Shown here piece after piece: positions 1 to 7,416 of a DNA stretch of 26,786 nt; within the stretch, counting starts at the first letter, position 1; each line of letters starts with the position of its first letter. The notes under the pieces are model-generated. The model saw only the letters and a list, made by a program, of their open reading frames with translations, did no database searches and was not told the DNA's origin. Origin of the DNA: JALZAA01 sp035316025. GTDB taxonomy: Bacteria; Actinomycetota; Acidimicrobiia; IMCC26256; JACDBD01. The position numbers and the translations under genes were made by a program. The DNA lies in contig DATFXL010000035.1 in NCBI GenBank assembly GCA_035316025.1, positions 1-26,786 of the forward strand, read 5' to 3'.

Positions 1-978
1 CAGGGTCTCGTGGTCTCCGCCCAGGGCCTCGGTTGCATGGGCATGAGCCAGGTGTACGGACCCGCCGACGAGACGGAATCACTCGCCACGATCGCCCGGG
101 CGATCGAGTTGGGAGTGACGTTCCTCGACACCGCCGACGTCTACGGCCAGGGCCACAACGAGGAGCTCGTCGGCAGGGCGATCGCCGGCAAGCGCGACGA
201 CGTCGTGCTCGCGACGAAGTTCGGCATCGTACGCCGTTCCGACGACCGCAGCTTTCGTGCCATCAATGGCCGACCGGAGTATGTACGCAGCGCGTGCGAC
301 GCGTCGTTGCAACGGCTCGGCATCGATCACATCGACCTCTACTACCAGCACCGAGCGGATCCCGACCTGCCGATCGAGGACACGGTGGGCGCGATGGCAG
401 AGCTCGTCGCCGCCGGGAAGGTTCGGCACCTCGGGCTGTCGGAAGCGGCGGGAGACACCATCCGGCGTGCCCAAGCCGTACATCCGATCAGCGCGCTCCA
501 GAGCGAGTGGTCGTTATGGAGTCGCGACATCGAGGACGACGCGCTGCCGGCCGCACGGGGACTCGGCGTCGGCATCGTGCCGTATAGCCCGCTCGGGCGG
601 GGAATGCTGACGGGCCAGATCCGCAGCACCGAAGACCTTTCACGCGGGGACTTCCGGCGCGGCACGCCCCGGTTCGAAGGTGACAACTTCTCGCGCAATC
701 TCGACGTCGTCGAACGGGCGCGCACGATCGCGACCGAGAAGGGTGTCACGCCGGGACAGCTCGCGCTGGCGTGGGTGCAGGCGCAGGGCGCCGACGTCGT
801 CCCGATCCCGGGGACGAAGCGGCGTGACTATCTCGAGGAGAACGTCGCCGCACTCGACGTCCAGCTCACCCCGGACGACATCGCCGAGCTCGAAGCCGTC
901 GCGTCGACAGATGCCGTGTCGGGCCCGCGCACCGGTGACATGTCGTGGGTCGCCGGCGTCACTCCCGAGCGCGCGTGA
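1..978 (+). CDS. Aldo/keto reductase, 5'-truncated by window edge
   Basis: NAD(P)H-dependent aldo/keto reductase, a soluble (beta/alpha)8 barrel that interconverts carbonyls and alcohols; substrate unknown. The reading frame is open from base 1, and the first visible residues (QGLVVSAQGLGCMGMS) match the first strand of the family, which normally follows 6-10 N-terminal residues. The true start therefore probably lies just upstream, and the GTG at 10 is an unlikely start. All four catalytic residues are visible, numbered from the first visible codon: Asp43 and Tyr48 in LDTADVYG, Lys73 in ATKFG, His117 in YYQHRAD. The C-terminal NADP-binding strand VVPIPGTKRRDYLEEN is intact. About 325 residues are visible, close to the usual length for the IolS/AKR13-like group. 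The stop overlaps the start of the next gene (GTGA), suggesting co-transcription. Family is certain; substrate is not. Confidence 0.93.
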   Translation, partial: QGLVVSAQGLGCMGMSQVYGPADETESLATIARAIELGVTFLDTADVYGQGHNEELVGRAIAGKRDDVVLATKFGIVRRSDDRSFRAINGRPEYVRSACDASLQRLGIDHIDLYYQHRADPDLPIEDTVGAMAELVAAGKVRHLGLSEAAGDTIRRAQAVHPISALQSEWSLWSRDIEDDALPAARGLGVGIVPYSPLGRGMLTGQIRSTEDLSRGDFRRGTPRFEGDNFSRNLDVVERARTIATEKGVTPGQLALAWVQAQGADVVPIPGTKRRDYLEENVAALDVQLTPDDIAELEAVASTDAVSGPRTGDMSWVAGVTPERA

Positions 979-1499
979 CGAAGGCCGTCGAGCTCCGCCG
1001 CCACACGGACAACGACGGCGACGCGCTCACCGAGGACGGCGTGCGCGCCGCCCTCGAGATCGGAGCCGGGCTGACGGGCGGTTACGCGCTCCTCGTCTCG
1101 TCGGGCATGCAGCGGGCGACCCAGACCCTGGCCTGCTTCCTCGCCGGGCTCGGCCAGCGGGTGCCCGAGGGGGTGACCGTCGAGCCCGGGCTCCGCACGC
1201 AGGCGGAGGATCGGTGGCGCGAGATCTACACCGAGACCGGGAACCCTGACCTTGCTTCGTTCCGGGCCGTCGACCCGGAGTTCGTCGCCGCTGAGGTTAC
1301 GAGCCTCGGCGCGGCGTTGCGTCGCGTGTTCGACCGGCTCGAGGACGGCGGGCGTGCCCTGGCCGTCGGCCACAGCCCCACCAACGAAGCCGCCGTGTTT
1401 GCACTCACGGGGGGGTTCGTGCGAGCTCTCGGGAAGGGCGAAGGCCTGCTGGTCGTCGAAGAGCCCGGCGGGCGGTATCGCGTCGAGGATGTCGGCTGA
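975..1499 (+). CDS. Histidine phosphatase family protein (SixA/phosphoglycerate mutase-like)
   Basis: Small cytosolic phosphatase-fold protein of 174 residues. The phosphohistidine motif is R9-H10 in ELRRHTDNDGDAL (RHT in place of the common RHG), Arg47 lies in SSGMQRATQT, and the second catalytic histidine is His133 in LAVGHSPTNEA. These match the branch-2-like short histidine phosphatases (SixA type), which remove phosphate from phosphohistidine proteins or small phosphoesters; the true substrate cannot be read from sequence. I chose the GTG at 975 because it gives a GTGA overlap with the stop of the aldo/keto reductase and places the strand-1 motif five residues from the N-terminus. An upstream start at 945 would add arginine-rich residues from inside the previous gene. 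Probably translationally coupled to it. The gene ends about 30 bp from the convergent racemase gene. Confidence 0.85.
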   Translation: MTKAVELRRHTDNDGDALTEDGVRAALEIGAGLTGGYALLVSSGMQRATQTLACFLAGLGQRVPEGVTVEPGLRTQAEDRWREIYTETGNPDLASFRAVDPEFVAAEVTSLGAALRRVFDRLEDGGRALAVGHSPTNEAAVFALTGGFVRALGKGEGLLVVEEPGGRYRVEDVG

Positions 1500-1514
1500 C
1501 CGCCGCTCAGGCGG
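1500..1514. terminator. Short stem-loop between convergent genes
   Basis: The spacer between the histidine phosphatase and the convergent racemase holds CCGCC-GCTCA-GGCGG, a 5-bp GC stem with a 5-nt loop. There is no U-tract on either side, so this is at best a weak or non-canonical bidirectional terminator. Confidence 0.25.
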
Positions 1515-1529
1515 TGGCCTGCTTCCGCC

Positions 1530-2672
1530 CTACTTGATCGCGCCGGTGTCGCGCAGCTTGGCGAGCTCGTCGGCGCCGAAGCCCCAATCGGCAAGCGCTT
1601 CATCGGTGTGCTGACCCGGCTGGGCGGCTCGTCGCTGGATCGAACCCGGCGTGCGGCTGAACCGAGGCGAGGGAGCAGGTTGGAGCACACCCTCGTGCTC
1701 GACGACGGTGTCGCGCGCCTTGATGTGCGGATGCGCAGCCGCCTCGCTCATCGTGAGGACGGGAGCGAAGCACGTGTCGGTCTGCTCGAGGATGCGGCAC
1801 CAGTCGTCGCGGGTCTGGGACTTGAACAACGACGTGAACCTCTCGCGCATCGCGTCCCAGGCGCTCCGGTCCATCTGCGCCGGAGGGTCGTCGTCGGACA
1901 GCCCGAGCTTCTCGATCAGCTCGGCGTAGAACTGCGGCTCGAGCGAGCCGACGGAGATGAACTTGCCGTCGGCCGTCTCGTAGGTGTCGTAGAACGGCGC
2001 GCCCGTGTCGAGCACGTTGCCACCGAGGTGCTGCTCGTCGAACGCACCCATCGCGCGGAGGCCCCAGGTCATCGCCATGAGCGTGGCGCTGCCGTCGACC
2101 ATGGCCGCGTCGACGACCTGCCCGTCCCCCGACGTCCGTGCCTCGAGGAGCGCCGACACCACGCCGAGCGCGAGCAGCATGCCGCCGCCACCGAAGTCGC
2201 CGACGATGTTCATCGGCGGGGTCGGCTTGCCGCCGGCCCGTCCGAAGTGGGCCAGAGCGCCCGCGAGCGAGATGTAGTTGATGTCGTGGCCGGCGGCCTG
2301 CGCGTACGGTCCCTCCTGGCCCCACCCGGTCATGCGTCCGTACACGAGCTTCGGGTTCCGGGCCCGGCACGCGTCCGGGCCGATGCCGAGTCGCTCGGCC
2401 ACGCCGGGACGGAAGCCCTCGATCAGCGCGTCGGCCTGCTCGACCATGCGCAGCACCGTCTCCACGCCGTCGGGCTGCTTGAGGTCGACGCCGATCGAGC
2501 GTCGCCCCCGGTTGAGGACCTCCATCCAACCGGGATCGAAGCCCCGCTCGACCGACTGGGCACGATCGACGCGCACCACATCGGCACCGAGATCGGCGAG
2601 GAGCATCGCCGCGAAAGGCCCCGGCCCGATCCCCGCGATCTCGATGACCTTTACGTTCGACAGCGGTCCCAC
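1530..2672 (-). CDS. mcr: Alpha-methylacyl-CoA racemase (CaiB/BaiF family III CoA-transferase)
   Basis: Soluble enzyme of 380 residues that interconverts (2R)- and (2S)-2-methylacyl-CoA, so that methyl-branched acids or sterol side chains can enter beta-oxidation. The N-terminus (ELAGIGPGP-like motif at residues 12-20, then AMLLADLGADVVRVDR) is typical of actinobacterial Mcr. The racemase catalytic residues known from M. tuberculosis Mcr are present: His129 in AGHDINY, Asp159 in NIVGDFGGGG and Glu245 in SVGSLEPQFYAE. This favours racemase over a CoA-transferase with Asp-only catalysis. Start is GTG at 2672, preceded by AGGAGG with 4-nt spacing. It is transcribed divergently from an SMP-30 gene across about 90 bp. 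Symbol is by family resemblance; other family III enzymes remain possible. Confidence 0.9.
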   Translation of the reverse strand: MGPLSNVKVIEIAGIGPGPFAAMLLADLGADVVRVDRAQSVERGFDPGWMEVLNRGRRSIGVDLKQPDGVETVLRMVEQADALIEGFRPGVAERLGIGPDACRARNPKLVYGRMTGWGQEGPYAQAAGHDINYISLAGALAHFGRAGGKPTPPMNIVGDFGGGGMLLALGVVSALLEARTSGDGQVVDAAMVDGSATLMAMTWGLRAMGAFDEQHLGGNVLDTGAPFYDTYETADGKFISVGSLEPQFYAELIEKLGLSDDDPPAQMDRSAWDAMRERFTSLFKSQTRDDWCRILEQTDTCFAPVLTMSEAAAHPHIKARDTVVEHEGVLQPAPSPRFSRTPGSIQRRAAQPGQHTDEALADWGFGADELAKLRDTGAIK

Positions 2673-2676
2673 GTCG

Positions 2677-2682
2677 CCTCCT
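2677..2682 (-). promoter_or_regulatory. Shine-Dalgarno site of the racemase gene
   Basis: Reading the minus strand, AGGAGG sits four bases before the GTG start at 2672. It decides the start of a gene that begins with GTG and contrasts with the leaderless-style start of the divergent neighbour. Confidence 0.6.
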
Positions 2683-2748
2683 GTCGCCGTCGCGAGCTCC
2701 GGCTCCTGCGATGGTCGGCAGCGCCGCCGTCGCCGCGGCGACCCTAGC

Positions 2749-2754
2749 TACCGT
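2749..2754 (+). promoter_or_regulatory. -10-like box TACCGT, leaderless-style start
   Basis: TACCGT is followed by seven bases and then GTG at 2762. The same hexamer recurs eight bases before the GTG starts of genes at 9742 and 24159. This spacing fits a transcript beginning at or near the start codon, as is common in high-GC actinobacteria. No convincing -35 element is visible. Confidence 0.4.
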
Positions 2755-2761
2755 GAGCCAC

Positions 2762-3589
2762 GTGGTGGAAACGCTTGCGTCGGGCTACGGCCTCGTCGAG
2801 GGGCCGACGGTCGACGGCGATGGGAACCTGTACTTCAGCGACGTGCTCGGCGGTGGCGTGTACCGGCGCGGCTCGGAAGGCGAGATCACGACCGTGGTGC
2901 CGAAGCGGCGAGGCGTCGGCGGGATCGTGCTGCACGCCGACGGCGGCATCGTCGTCTCCGGCCGCGACATCGTGCACGTGCGGGAAGGCGAGAACCGCCG
3001 GCTGCTCGCCGTCGACTCAGTGCTGGGATGGAACGACATCTGCGCGGACTCGGCGGGGCGCGTCTACGCGGGTTCACTCCGCTTTCCGGTTTTCGATCCC
3101 GAGGCCGAGCCGGTTCCCGGCGAGCTGTGGCGCATCGACGCCGTCGACCGAGCCGTTGTTCTGTACGAGGGCGTCGTGCACGCGAACGGCGTCGCGCTGT
3201 CGCCTGGGGAACGAACCATCTACCACTCTGATACGCGAAACAACGTCATCCTCGTGCACGAGCTCGCCGAGGACGGCACGGCGCGCGGCCGGCGCGCCTT
3301 CCACTTCCCGCCCGGCGGGCCGGACGGCATGGCGGTCGACGCCCAGGGGCTTCTGTGGGTCGCATCGGCGCGTGGGGGATGCGTCGCCCGCTTGACTCCC
3401 GACGGCGAGATCGACCGCGTGCTCGACGTCCCCGCACAGACGGTCACGTCGGTCTGCTTCGCTGGTGACGGCGAGCCTGATCTGTTCGTCACGACCGCCG
3501 ACAACGCCGCCGAGCCCGACCGCCGGGGGACGATCTTCCGCATCGACGCGGGCGTGGGTGGCGCGCCCGTCCATCCGGCGAGGATCTGA
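2762..3589 (+). CDS. SMP-30/gluconolactonase/LRE family protein (paralogue A)
   Basis: Six-bladed beta-propeller of the SMP-30/gluconolactonase family, metal-dependent lactone hydrolases; the physiological lactone is unknown. With GTG 2762 as start the product has 275 residues. Likely divalent-metal and substrate residues are visible: Glu13 in GLVEGPTVD, Asn91 in GWNDIC, Asn142 in HANGVALSP and Asp188 in GGPDGMAVD. Blades repeat as G.LWVA/GNLYFSD strands. Start choice: ATG 2711 or GTG 2753 are possible in frame, but 2762 follows TACCGT at leaderless spacing and gives an N-terminus starting right at the first blade. No signal peptide, so cytosolic. It converges with a second family member that ends 15 bp away. 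Not an obvious duplicate: the two differ in length and loops. Confidence 0.85.
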   Translation: MVETLASGYGLVEGPTVDGDGNLYFSDVLGGGVYRRGSEGEITTVVPKRRGVGGIVLHADGGIVVSGRDIVHVREGENRRLLAVDSVLGWNDICADSAGRVYAGSLRFPVFDPEAEPVPGELWRIDAVDRAVVLYEGVVHANGVALSPGERTIYHSDTRNNVILVHELAEDGTARGRRAFHFPPGGPDGMAVDAQGLLWVASARGGCVARLTPDGEIDRVLDVPAQTVTSVCFAGDGEPDLFVTTADNAAEPDRRGTIFRIDAGVGGAPVHPARI

Positions 3590-3604
3590 TACGGCGGCGC
3601 AAGG

Positions 3605-4525
3605 TCAGAACGCGAGCTTCAGCCCCGGTCGCGGCCACGGCGTCGACACGAGTCGCCCCGTGGCCGAGCACGTCACGTACGCGGTACGAAGATCGTCACC
3701 GCCGAAGCAGACGTTCGTGACCATCGGGTCGGGAAACGGGACGTGCTCCGAGCCGCTGCCGTCGGGGGCGATCACGGTGAGCCCGCCGTTCACCAGCGTG
3801 CCGACGACGACGTTGCCGTCACCGTCGACGGCCAACGAATCGAAAAGCTGCATGTGGGGCAGGCCGCAGATCAGCTGGCCGCCGTTGCCCACGGGTGGCG
3901 GCGGCGCCGCCAGCTCACCCGGTCCGGCGAGGTCCCAGGCGAACACACGACCGGTGAACGTCTCGGCCGCGTAGACGCGCATGCCGTCGGGCGACAGTCC
4001 GACGCCGTTCGGACCGTCGAGGGGGTAGACCACCTCGCGGATCTCGGAACCGTCGGGGCGTGCGTAGTAGAGGCCGCCGTGGGTCTTGTCCCGCTCGCGC
4101 CAGCGGCCGTGGTCGGTGAACCAGAAGCCACCCGTGTCGTCGAACACGAGATCATTGGGCCCGATGAGGTGGTGGCCGTCGCACGCCGTGTACAGCACGG
4201 ACACGTCGCCGGTGGCGAGGTCGACGCGCTCGATTCGGCCGCCGGTGTGGTCCTGGGGCAAGTAGCTGTCGGGAATCATGAGCCCGCCGACGTCGTGCGA
4301 CCCGTAGCCGCCGCTGTTGCACACGTAGACCGCGCCGTCGGGACCGATCGCCAGCCCGTTCGGGCTGCCGCCGTTCTCTGACACGACCTCCTTCTTGCCG
4401 TCGGGCTGCACGCGCAGGACCGTTCCCCCGAGCAGCTCGACACACAGCAGGCTCTCGTCGGGCATCCAGACGGGCCCCTCGGGGAAGCGCAGTCCGCTCG
4501 CGATCTCGGTGATCTCCAGGTCCAT
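3605..4525 (-). CDS. SMP-30/gluconolactonase/LRE family protein (paralogue B)
   Basis: Second six-bladed propeller lactonase-like protein, 306 residues, cytosolic. Metal and substrate residues expected for SMP-30 are present: Glu16 in RFPEGPVW, Asn124 in IGPNDLVFD, Asn173 in DGPNGVGLSPDG and Asp229 in QLFDSLAVDGDG. The Asp-Gly strand repeats (PDGAVYVCN, DDTGGFWFTD, GDGNVVVG) mark the blades. I chose ATG 4525 because the first blade begins there; an open extension to 4681 would run through the 22-bp palindrome and into the divergent gene. Divergent from the DUF7064-like gene, with a TTGACC half-site reading toward this gene 36 nt before its ATG, so both are probably under one regulator. Likely hydrolyses a sugar- or lipid-derived lactone; substrate unknown. 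Confidence 0.88.
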   Translation of the reverse strand: MDLEITEIASGLRFPEGPVWMPDESLLCVELLGGTVLRVQPDGKKEVVSENGGSPNGLAIGPDGAVYVCNSGGYGSHDVGGLMIPDSYLPQDHTGGRIERVDLATGDVSVLYTACDGHHLIGPNDLVFDDTGGFWFTDHGRWRERDKTHGGLYYARPDGSEIREVVYPLDGPNGVGLSPDGMRVYAAETFTGRVFAWDLAGPGELAAPPPPVGNGGQLICGLPHMQLFDSLAVDGDGNVVVGTLVNGGLTVIAPDGSGSEHVPFPDPMVTNVCFGGDDLRTAYVTCSATGRLVSTPWPRPGLKLAF

Positions 4526-4542
4526 GGCCGGAGCGAAGCACT

Positions 4543-4564
4543 CCCTTGACCGTCCGGTCAAGGG
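4543..4564. promoter_or_regulatory. 22-bp perfect palindrome, TetR-type operator (copy 1)
   Basis: CCCTTGACCG and CGGTCAAGGG form perfect 10-bp arms around TC, in the 48 bp between two divergent genes. The core TTGACCGNNCGGTCAA recurs at 26148-26169. Each arm also supplies a TTGACC -35-like hexamer: rightwards it stands 37 nt before ATG 4583, with TGAGAT at N18 as a weak -10; leftwards it stands 36 nt before ATG 4525. A repressor bound here would cover both promoters. Operator role is inferred from symmetry and placement. Confidence 0.7.
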
Positions 4565-4573
4565 CGGAGTGAG

Positions 4574-5596
4574 ATGGCGAACATGAAGCTCCGACTCGAA
4601 CCGTCCGACGAGTACATGCACCCGCTGGAGTCGGCGACGAACTTCAACGAGTCGATGTACTTCAACTTCTTCGATCCCCATGACCGCATCGGTGGTTGGG
4701 TCCGGCTAGGCAACCGGGCCAACGAGGGATATGCCGAGATGACGACGTGCATCTACCTGCCAGACGGGCGGGTCGGCTTCATGTTCAGCCGCCCGGAGAT
4801 CTCCGACAACGACGCCTTCGACGCCGGTGGGATGCGGTTCGAGATCCTCGAGCCCTTCGAGGACCAGCGCGTCTCCTACGACGGCAAGGTCGCGTTGCTC
4901 GAGCGGCCGCTGGAGATGGTGAATCCGCGCCGGGCGTTCACCGAAAACCCCTGGGTCGACGCCGCCGTCGAGCTCGGCTACCGCGGCGTCTCACCGATGT
5001 GGGGCGGAGAGCCGGTCAACGACGACGGCTCCCCCATCACCGAGAACGCCGAGCAGGCCTTCGCACGTGGACACTACGAGCAGCACGTCGGCGCCCGCGG
5101 TGTCGTGCGCGTCGGTGACGAGGAGTGGGAGATCGACGGCTACGGACTGCGTGACCACTCGTGGGGGCCCCGCTACTGGCAATCCCCGTGGTGGTACCGG
5201 TGGCTCACCGCCAACTTCGGGGAGCAATTCGGCTTCGTCATCTCGATCGTGACGTCCCGTGATAGTGGTCAGCGCATCGGCGGGGTCGTGCTAGAGGACG
5301 GCGAATACCGCCCGATCGACGACGCCGAGATCGAGACCGAGTGGCGCGGCGCCGATTCGTACCACCAGGAGGTGCGGGCGACCGCGCACACCGCCGACCG
5401 GGACTACGAGATCGAGGGCAGCGTGCTGTCCCTCATCCCGCTGCGGAACCGGCGTCAGACGCCCGACGGCGACATGCTCGTCACGCGCATCTCCGAGGGC
5501 ATGACCGAATGGCGCTGCGACGGCAAGACCGGGTTCGGCCTGTCCGAGTACCTCGATCAGATGATCGACGGGCAGCCGGTGGGCCTGACCGGCTGA
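4574..5596 (+). CDS. DUF7064/DUF7065-like protein (CrtC/AttH-type lipocalin-like fold suspected)
   Basis: Protein of 340 residues without signal peptide or membrane segment. I recognise it as the actinobacterial family now split into DUF7065 (N-terminal half) and DUF7064 (C-terminal half), mainly from the motif GLRDHSWGPR at residues 191-200. This resembles the G-G-x-x-DHSWG signature of AttH/hydroxyneurosporene-hydratase (CrtC) lipocalin-like proteins, so binding of a lipid, terpenoid or aromatic ligand is plausible, but no reaction is established. Aromatic-rich stretch WWYRWLTANFGEQFGF follows. Start ATG 4574 has GGAG four bases upstream; ATG 4583 is an alternative that keeps the same 37-nt distance from TTGACC as the acyl-CoA dehydrogenase at 26188. 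Divergent from an SMP-30 lactonase over a shared operator; ends 4 bp from the convergent ClC gene. Confidence 0.78.
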   Translation: MANMKLRLEPSDEYMHPLESATNFNESMYFNFFDPHDRIGGWVRLGNRANEGYAEMTTCIYLPDGRVGFMFSRPEISDNDAFDAGGMRFEILEPFEDQRVSYDGKVALLERPLEMVNPRRAFTENPWVDAAVELGYRGVSPMWGGEPVNDDGSPITENAEQAFARGHYEQHVGARGVVRVGDEEWEIDGYGLRDHSWGPRYWQSPWWYRWLTANFGEQFGFVISIVTSRDSGQRIGGVVLEDGEYRPIDDAEIETEWRGADSYHQEVRATAHTADRDYEIEGSVLSLIPLRNRRQTPDGDMLVTRISEGMTEWRCDGKTGFGLSEYLDQMIDGQPVGLTG

Positions 5597-5600
5597 TCGT

Positions 5601-7355
5601 TCACGCGTCCGCGCGCTGACCGTCCCGGTCCCCACGGCCGAGCCGGGGTCGCCACCCCGCCTGTGGGCGCTCGTGCTCGAGGTACCGGCTGCGCGCTCGG
5701 AGGATGTCTGTGCGGGTACAGATCCCAACAAGGCGGTCGTGGTCCACCACGGGAACATGGTCCACACCGTCCTCGGTGATGCGTTCGAGCACCGTGAGGA
5801 GGCTGTCGCCCGGCTCGACCGCGAGCGCCGTCCCGTTGGCGATCTCCTTGACCGGTGCGTCGTCGGGGAGGTCACGCACAAGCAGGTCGGCGCGGCTCAC
5901 GACGCCCGCCCACCGGCCGCCGTCCTCGACCAGCGGATACGCGCTGTGGCGACCGGCCTCGAGCGCGTGTCGTGCCTCGGCCATCGTCGCCGTCACCGGA
6001 AGCGCCTCGACGTCCGTAGTCATCGCGTCGCGCACCGCGTGCAGCTGCAGCACGTCGGGTGCGTAGCGCCGGGGCACGATGACGCCCCGGCGGGCCAGCT
6101 TCTCGGTCATGATCGTCTGCCGAGAGAGCGAATTGAACACGATGTCCGCAAGCACGGCGGCCAGCATCAAAGGCAGCACGGCCTGGTAATCACGAGTGAG
6201 CTCGAACGCGAACACGATCGAGGTGAAGACGGCCCCGGTCGCGGCGCCGAACGTCGCCGCCATGGCCACCAGCGCAACGGCGCCCGGTGAGAGGCCGAGC
6301 CCCGGGAACGCGGCGTCGAGACCTGCCCCGACGAGACCGCCGAAGGCGCCGCCGATGAGGAGCAACGGCGCGAGCGTGCCGCCCGATGTGCCCGAACCGA
6401 GGGCGATCCACCACATGACCGCTTTCGCCAGCAGCAACAGAGCGAGCGCCCCCACGGCGATCTTGGCCGCGAGCACGTCGTCGATCGCGTCGTAGCCGAC
6501 GCCGAGCGCGCGCGGGACAGCCAGACCGATGGTGGCGAACCCGAGCGCGCCGATGACCGGGTGCCAGAACTCCGGAATCGGCAGACGACGGTACCCGGCT
6601 TCCACGATGAACAGACCGTTCGCGACGACCACGGCGAGCAGGCCGCAGGCGACGCCGAGGAGCGCGAACACGCCGAGCGTGCTGAGCCCCGCGAAGTCGT
6701 GGTGGGGCACGGTGAACAGCGGCCCCGAGCCGAACAGCGCGGCATGCACGCCGGCCGCGACGCTCGCCGACACCACGAGGGGCATGAGCGCGCGAGCCGA
6801 AAACTCGAAGAGCAGCAGCTCCACCGCGAGCACGACCGACGCCAGGGGCGCCCCGAACACACCCGCCATCCCGGCGGCGGCACCGCAAGCGAGAAGGATT
6901 TTCCGTTCCGATGGCGTCACCTTGATGACCTGGCCGATGAGCGAGCCCAGCGCGCCGCCGGTCACGATGATCGGCCCTTCGGCGCCGAACGGTCCGCCGG
7001 TGCCGATGGCGACCGCGGCGGAAGTCGGCTTGGCGATCGCAGCTGGGGGCGAGATGCGGCTGTGGCGCGTCAGGATTGCTTCCATCGCCTCGGGGATGCC
7101 GTGGCCACGAATGACGGGCGACCAACGCGCGAGCAACGCCACGACCAATCCCCCCGCCACCGCGACGACAAGGAGGTCGGGGCCGGGGTGGAAGTGGCGA
7201 AACGACGGCAGGTTCCAGCCGTACTCGTGCAGCAGCGCCGCGTTCGTCAACAGCGCGATGAGACGCACCAGCAGCCACGCCGCCGCCCCGCCTGCCAGAC
7301 CGAGCACTGTGGCGAGCAGTGACATGAACACGAGTCGACCGGGAGACGAGCGCAT
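5601..7355 (-). CDS. ClC-family chloride channel/transporter with C-terminal CBS pair
   Basis: Polytopic inner-membrane anion channel or H+/Cl- exchanger, 584 residues from ATG 7355. Filter motifs: GHGIP at 84-88 (GSGIP in E. coli ClcA), GAEGP at 124-128 with gating Glu126, and SGGTLAP at 324-330. At the position of the ClcA internal proton glutamate (FIIEEM, Glu203) this protein reads LAVELL, so Leu180 replaces it while Glu179 matches Glu202. I judge this from motif alignment by eye. Two CBS domains follow (about 440-495 and 500-555), likely sensing nucleotides or ionic conditions. A longer open frame starts at 7448 but would overlap the divergent MarR gene and its operator, so I reject it. 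Chloride transport is the family function; coupling to protons is doubtful. Confidence 0.92.
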   Translation of the reverse strand: MRSSPGRLVFMSLLATVLGLAGGAAAWLLVRLIALLTNAALLHEYGWNLPSFRHFHPGPDLLVVAVAGGLVVALLARWSPVIRGHGIPEAMEAILTRHSRISPPAAIAKPTSAAVAIGTGGPFGAEGPIIVTGGALGSLIGQVIKVTPSERKILLACGAAAGMAGVFGAPLASVVLAVELLLFEFSARALMPLVVSASVAAGVHAALFGSGPLFTVPHHDFAGLSTLGVFALLGVACGLLAVVVANGLFIVEAGYRRLPIPEFWHPVIGALGFATIGLAVPRALGVGYDAIDDVLAAKIAVGALALLLLAKAVMWWIALGSGTSGGTLAPLLLIGGAFGGLVGAGLDAAFPGLGLSPGAVALVAMAATFGAATGAVFTSIVFAFELTRDYQAVLPLMLAAVLADIVFNSLSRQTIMTEKLARRGVIVPRRYAPDVLQLHAVRDAMTTDVEALPVTATMAEARHALEAGRHSAYPLVEDGGRWAGVVSRADLLVRDLPDDAPVKEIANGTALAVEPGDSLLTVLERITEDGVDHVPVVDHDRLVGICTRTDILRARSRYLEHERPQAGWRPRLGRGDRDGQRADA

Positions 7356-7391
7356 GGCACCTCGACCAGAGGAAACGGGTACCACACAAGA

Positions 7392-7408
7392 GTATCGTGT
7401 TACGATAC
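7392..7408. promoter_or_regulatory. Palindromic MarR-type operator
   Basis: GTATCGT-GTT-ACGATAC is a perfect 7-bp inverted repeat in the 61-bp spacer between the ClC gene and the MarR gene, ending 8 bp before the MarR ATG. It overlaps TACATT (7406-7411), which stands five bases before that ATG and could be its -10. Both fit autoregulation and control of the divergent transporter. Confidence 0.65.
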
Positions 7409-7416
7409 ATTCTGCC

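Noticed and set aside
4526..4681. N-terminal extension of the second SMP-30 gene
   Set aside because: Would cover the palindrome and the start of the divergent gene; the propeller starts at ATG 4525.
6529..7416. In-frame upstream extension of the MarR gene
   Set aside because: It is antisense to the ClC gene and has no MarR-like sequence; a normal-length MarR begins at ATG 7417 just after the operator.
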